64,000 bases of DNA from JBEKCB01 sp052139675 (lineage in GTDB: Bacteria > Planctomycetota > Brocadiia > CAIUPP01). The position numbers were made by a program, and so were the translations under genes. Within the stretch, counting starts at the first letter, position 1. Every line of letters begins with the position of its first letter. Shown in pieces: positions 62,035 through 64,000 of the stretch. The notes under the pieces are model-generated. The model made no database searches. It was not told the origin of the DNA and worked only from the letters and a program-made list of their open reading frames with translations. The stretch is from positions 8,682 through 72,681 of the forward strand of contig JBKQWE010000062.1 of the NCBI GenBank assembly GCA_052139675.1, given 5' to 3'.

Positions 62035-62519
62035 GAGGAAAATGCTGGAAGTTCGGCGACCACGTGGACACGGACCAGATTATCCCGGCGCGCTATCTCA
62101 ACGTGAGCGACGCGGCTGAGCTCGCCAAACATTGCATGGAGGACGCCGACGCGGACTTCTCGAAGAAGGTGCGCCGCGGCGACCTCATCGTCGCCGGCGA
62201 GAATTTCGGCTGCGGCTCTTCGCGCGAGCATGCGCCGCTCTGCATCAAGGAGTCCGGAGTCGCGTGCGTCATCGCGAAGTCCTTCGCGCGCATCTTCTTC
62301 CGCAACGCCATCAACATCGGCCTGCCGATCCTCGAATGCCCGGACGCCGTCGAGGCGATCGCCGAGGGCGATCAGGTCGAGGTGGACCTCGCCGCCGGCA
62401 CGGTCCGGCATCTCGGCACCGGCAAGACCTTCACCACCGCGCCGTTCCCGCGCGAGCTGCAGGAGATCATCGCTGCCGGCGGCCTGATGAACTACGCGCG
62501 GAAGACCGCGCGGAAATAA
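62031..62519 (+). CDS. leuD: 3-isopropylmalate dehydratase small subunit
   Basis: 162 residues. The swivel domain has FGDHVDTDQIIPARYL and NFGCGSSREHAP, as in the LeuD partners of 420-residue LeuC. YLN after the PAR motif fits the isopropylmalate/homoaconitate branch, but does not settle the substrate. Translationally coupled to leuC by ATGA. Confidence 0.93.
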   Translation: MRGKCWKFGDHVDTDQIIPARYLNVSDAAELAKHCMEDADADFSKKVRRGDLIVAGENFGCGSSREHAPLCIKESGVACVIAKSFARIFFRNAINIGLPILECPDAVEAIAEGDQVEVDLAAGTVRHLGTGKTFTTAPFPRELQEIIAAGGLMNYARKTARK

Positions 62520-62524
62520 GTCTT

Positions 62525-62656
62525 TTCGTAATCGTAACTCGTAATCCTAATCGTAATCGGTCGTTCTCCGGCTTGACGGCAAACTGCCGATTACGATTAC
62601 CCGCCTTCGCCAAGGCTACGGCGGGCAAGCGAGTAAGATTACGATTACGAGGTTCT
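62525..62656. repeat. Nested repeat: TAATCGTAAT palindrome with an inserted CCGCCTTCGCC hairpin
   Basis: CGTAATCGTAACTCGTAATC faces GATTACGATTACGAG on the right. Between them, CCGCCTTCGCCAAGGCTACGGCGG interrupts a second GATTACGATTAC block. This suggests one repeat family inserted in another. Confidence 0.7.
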
Positions 62657-62677
62657 AGCAAATCCAGGAGTTCCCCG

Positions 62678-63625
62678 ATGGCCCACAAGCGGAAGACGAT
62701 CCTCTCCTTTTACTGCGATGACACCGGCCCCTATCGCGTCGGGGCGAAGCCGTTCCAGACGTTCCTCGACTACTGCGCCGAGCAGAAGATCGCCGGCGAG
62801 TCGAGCGCCATCCTCGGCGGCAGCGGACATTCCATGACCCGCGATCCGGGCCGCGAGGAGAAGGCGTTCCTCAAGCAGGTTGCGCGCGCCTGGGACTGCG
62901 GCATCGGCACGCACATGGAGGTGATGACGCACGGCGCGCTCTTCGACTTCAAGGCCAACCGTCGGCGCGAGGGCGCGGACCACGAAGGCCTGTGGCTGCA
63001 CGAGCCGGCGGTCGCCCAGGCCGCGTACGAGCGCTACTTCCGCAGCATCATCGCCGAAGGGGAACGCGCAGGCATCCGGTTCACCGGCTTCACCTGGCCC
63101 GGCTGCGGCTGCGATCCCTGCACGCGCCGGTATGCCGAACTGAAGGCCAAGGGCATCACCGCGCCCAATCCCGCTTTCTGGAAAGCGCTGCTCGCGTTGG
63201 CTAAACAAGGAAAATTCCGCGGGCCGACGGTTCCGTGCTTCTTCGGCTCCGACGAGAAGAAGGGCGCCATCCACCGGAAGGCGGCCGGCGGCGGCTGCGG
63301 CGTCTACGACCTCATGCCCAACGCGGGGGACAAGTTCGGCATCTGGGAAAACAATCCCGCGCGCGTGAACCCGGACTACTACATCACCGCCGACGGCAAG
63401 TCGGGCATCCTCGTCCGCCACGTTCGGGCGGGCGCGCCGTACGCCATCTGGTACGCCCACTGGCAGGGCCTGAACCCGGCCAAAGGCGTCGGCTGGAAGG
63501 CGTTCACCACCGTCGTGAAAAGGATCCGCAAGCACCTGTCCGGCCGAGTCGCCTGGATGCGTCCGAGCGATATCACGGACCGTTACCACAAGGCCGGCGG
63601 CTGGGGGTTCGTGGACGAAATGTGA
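62678..63625 (+). CDS. Uncharacterised protein, possibly polysaccharide-deacetylase-like
   Basis: 315 residues. It begins with a strand followed by an Asp pair (TILSFYCDDTGPY), a position used for metal in NodB-type deacetylases. HMEVMTHGALFDF could supply the His ligands. GFTWPGCGCDPCTRRY has three cysteines of unknown role. AGGAG lies about 7 bp before the ATG. No signal peptide, so it is cytosolic. The NodB relation is tentative. The gene stands alone after a repeat. Confidence 0.6.
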   Translation: MAHKRKTILSFYCDDTGPYRVGAKPFQTFLDYCAEQKIAGESSAILGGSGHSMTRDPGREEKAFLKQVARAWDCGIGTHMEVMTHGALFDFKANRRREGADHEGLWLHEPAVAQAAYERYFRSIIAEGERAGIRFTGFTWPGCGCDPCTRRYAELKAKGITAPNPAFWKALLALAKQGKFRGPTVPCFFGSDEKKGAIHRKAAGGGCGVYDLMPNAGDKFGIWENNPARVNPDYYITADGKSGILVRHVRAGAPYAIWYAHWQGLNPAKGVGWKAFTTVVKRIRKHLSGRVAWMRPSDITDRYHKAGGWGFVDEM

Positions 63626-63691
63626 GGCGGGAAGTTCCTGCGGAAGATGGGCATGTCCCTAATAAAATAGTTTCTTCGCCGGAGCATGGTA

Positions 63692-63823
63692 ATGATCTTC
63701 TCTCTCGGTAGATTGTACATTAGCAGCCCTGAGTGGATCACAATAGACGAGGAAAAATATCAAGCAATAAGGAGCGGATTTGCTAGAGCCGGTTTCACAA
63801 CCGAATTTGTCTTAAACCGTTAA
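63692..63823 (+). CDS. Small AT-rich open frame
   Basis: 43 codons (MIFSLGRLYISSPEWITIDE ... TEFVLNR). Base composition is far more AT-rich than the rest of the window, and there is no clear ribosome-binding site. It lies next to the transposase and may be a small protein or fragment of acquired DNA. Confidence 0.3.
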   Translation: MIFSLGRLYISSPEWITIDEEKYQAIRSGFARAGFTTEFVLNR

Positions 63824-63901
63824 TTGCCACGGATTTATATGACCTAACTGTTAATTTTCACTCAGTTATGTTAAATCGTGCATTGGAAAGGAGACCTTTT
63901 C

Positions 63902-64000
63902 ATGGCACGAGGCCTGGTGAGACTGACGGACGCGCAATGGGCGAAGGTCGAGCCGCTGTTGCCGAAGTTCAAACGGTCGGCCAAGGGCGGACGCAAGCCG
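63902..64000 (+). mobile_element. IS5-like transposase, 5' fragment
   Basis: The frame runs off the right edge after 33 codons. RLTDAQWAKVEPLLPK followed by GGRKP is the usual N-terminus of IS5-family (IS427-type, DUF4096) transposases. AAAGGAG lies 8-9 bp before the ATG. The left terminal repeat could not be fixed; the AT-rich stretch from about 63840 is the likely end of the element. Confidence 0.75.

Overview
The window is GC-rich, densely coded DNA from a bacterium with an anaerobic style of metabolism. The signs are [FeFe]-hydrogenase maturases, a 2-oxoacid:ferredoxin oxidoreductase, the redox repressor Rex and many radical-SAM/Fe-S proteins. Lipoprotein, HtrA and exopolysaccharide genes suggest a Gram-negative envelope. 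The mix of DegT, Gfo/Idh/MocA, xylose-isomerase-like TIM barrels, TMTC/TPR and ceramidase-like genes resembles uncultured PVC-like or neighbouring candidate phyla. No rRNA or tRNA gene is visible, so the taxonomy is inference only. Many vegetative promoters can be read by eye as TTGACA-like, 16-18 bp (mostly 17), TAnnnT, and several of them settle start codons.

Layout. 1-8.5 kb: ceramidase-like fragment, DegT aminotransferase, TMTC-like TPR membrane protein, HD-GYP response regulator, MgtA-type P-ATPase and a sugar isomerase. 8.9-12.5 kb: HtrA protease and divergent glycogen branching enzyme. 13-17 kb: a three-subunit 2-oxoacid:ferredoxin oxidoreductase and MutY. 17-22.6 kb: RimO and two large polytopic membrane proteins. 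22.6-34.2 kb: the centrepiece, on the minus strand. An operon runs rex, [FeFe]-hydrogenase-like sensor kinase, REC-kinase hybrid, hydE, hydG, aspA, hydF, followed by a DUF981-like membrane protein, a UroD-type methyltransferase and a small ACT-like protein. No catalytic hydrogenase is present in the window.

34.2-41.4 kb: a decayed rex duplicate, repeat clusters, a pentapeptide-like protein, a Tes/MJ0619-like radical SAM enzyme, a secreted protein, a 26-residue membrane peptide coupled to an NAD-epimerase, a phosphoesterase-PHP fusion and Ogt. 41.4-47.5 kb: polyprenyl glycosylphosphotransferase, TPR lipoprotein, MocA oxidoreductase, TyrS, CPBP protease and YjbQ. 47.6-53 kb: a zinc-ribbon membrane protein and the rpmE-prfA-prmC-murA housekeeping operon. 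53-60 kb: a type IIG restriction-modification gene, coaX, obgE, a second isomerase and gatB. 60-64 kb: a double-CxxC protein, leuC-leuD, an uncharacterised protein, and the start of an IS5-like transposase at the right edge.

Non-coding structure is unusually rich. At least a dozen long, near-perfect palindromic repeats from different sequence families sit between genes, often at 3' ends, and in at least three cases they supply the last codons of the adjacent protein. The strongest candidate for a coordinated system is the Rex / hydrogenase-sensor / two-kinase / HydEFG operon.
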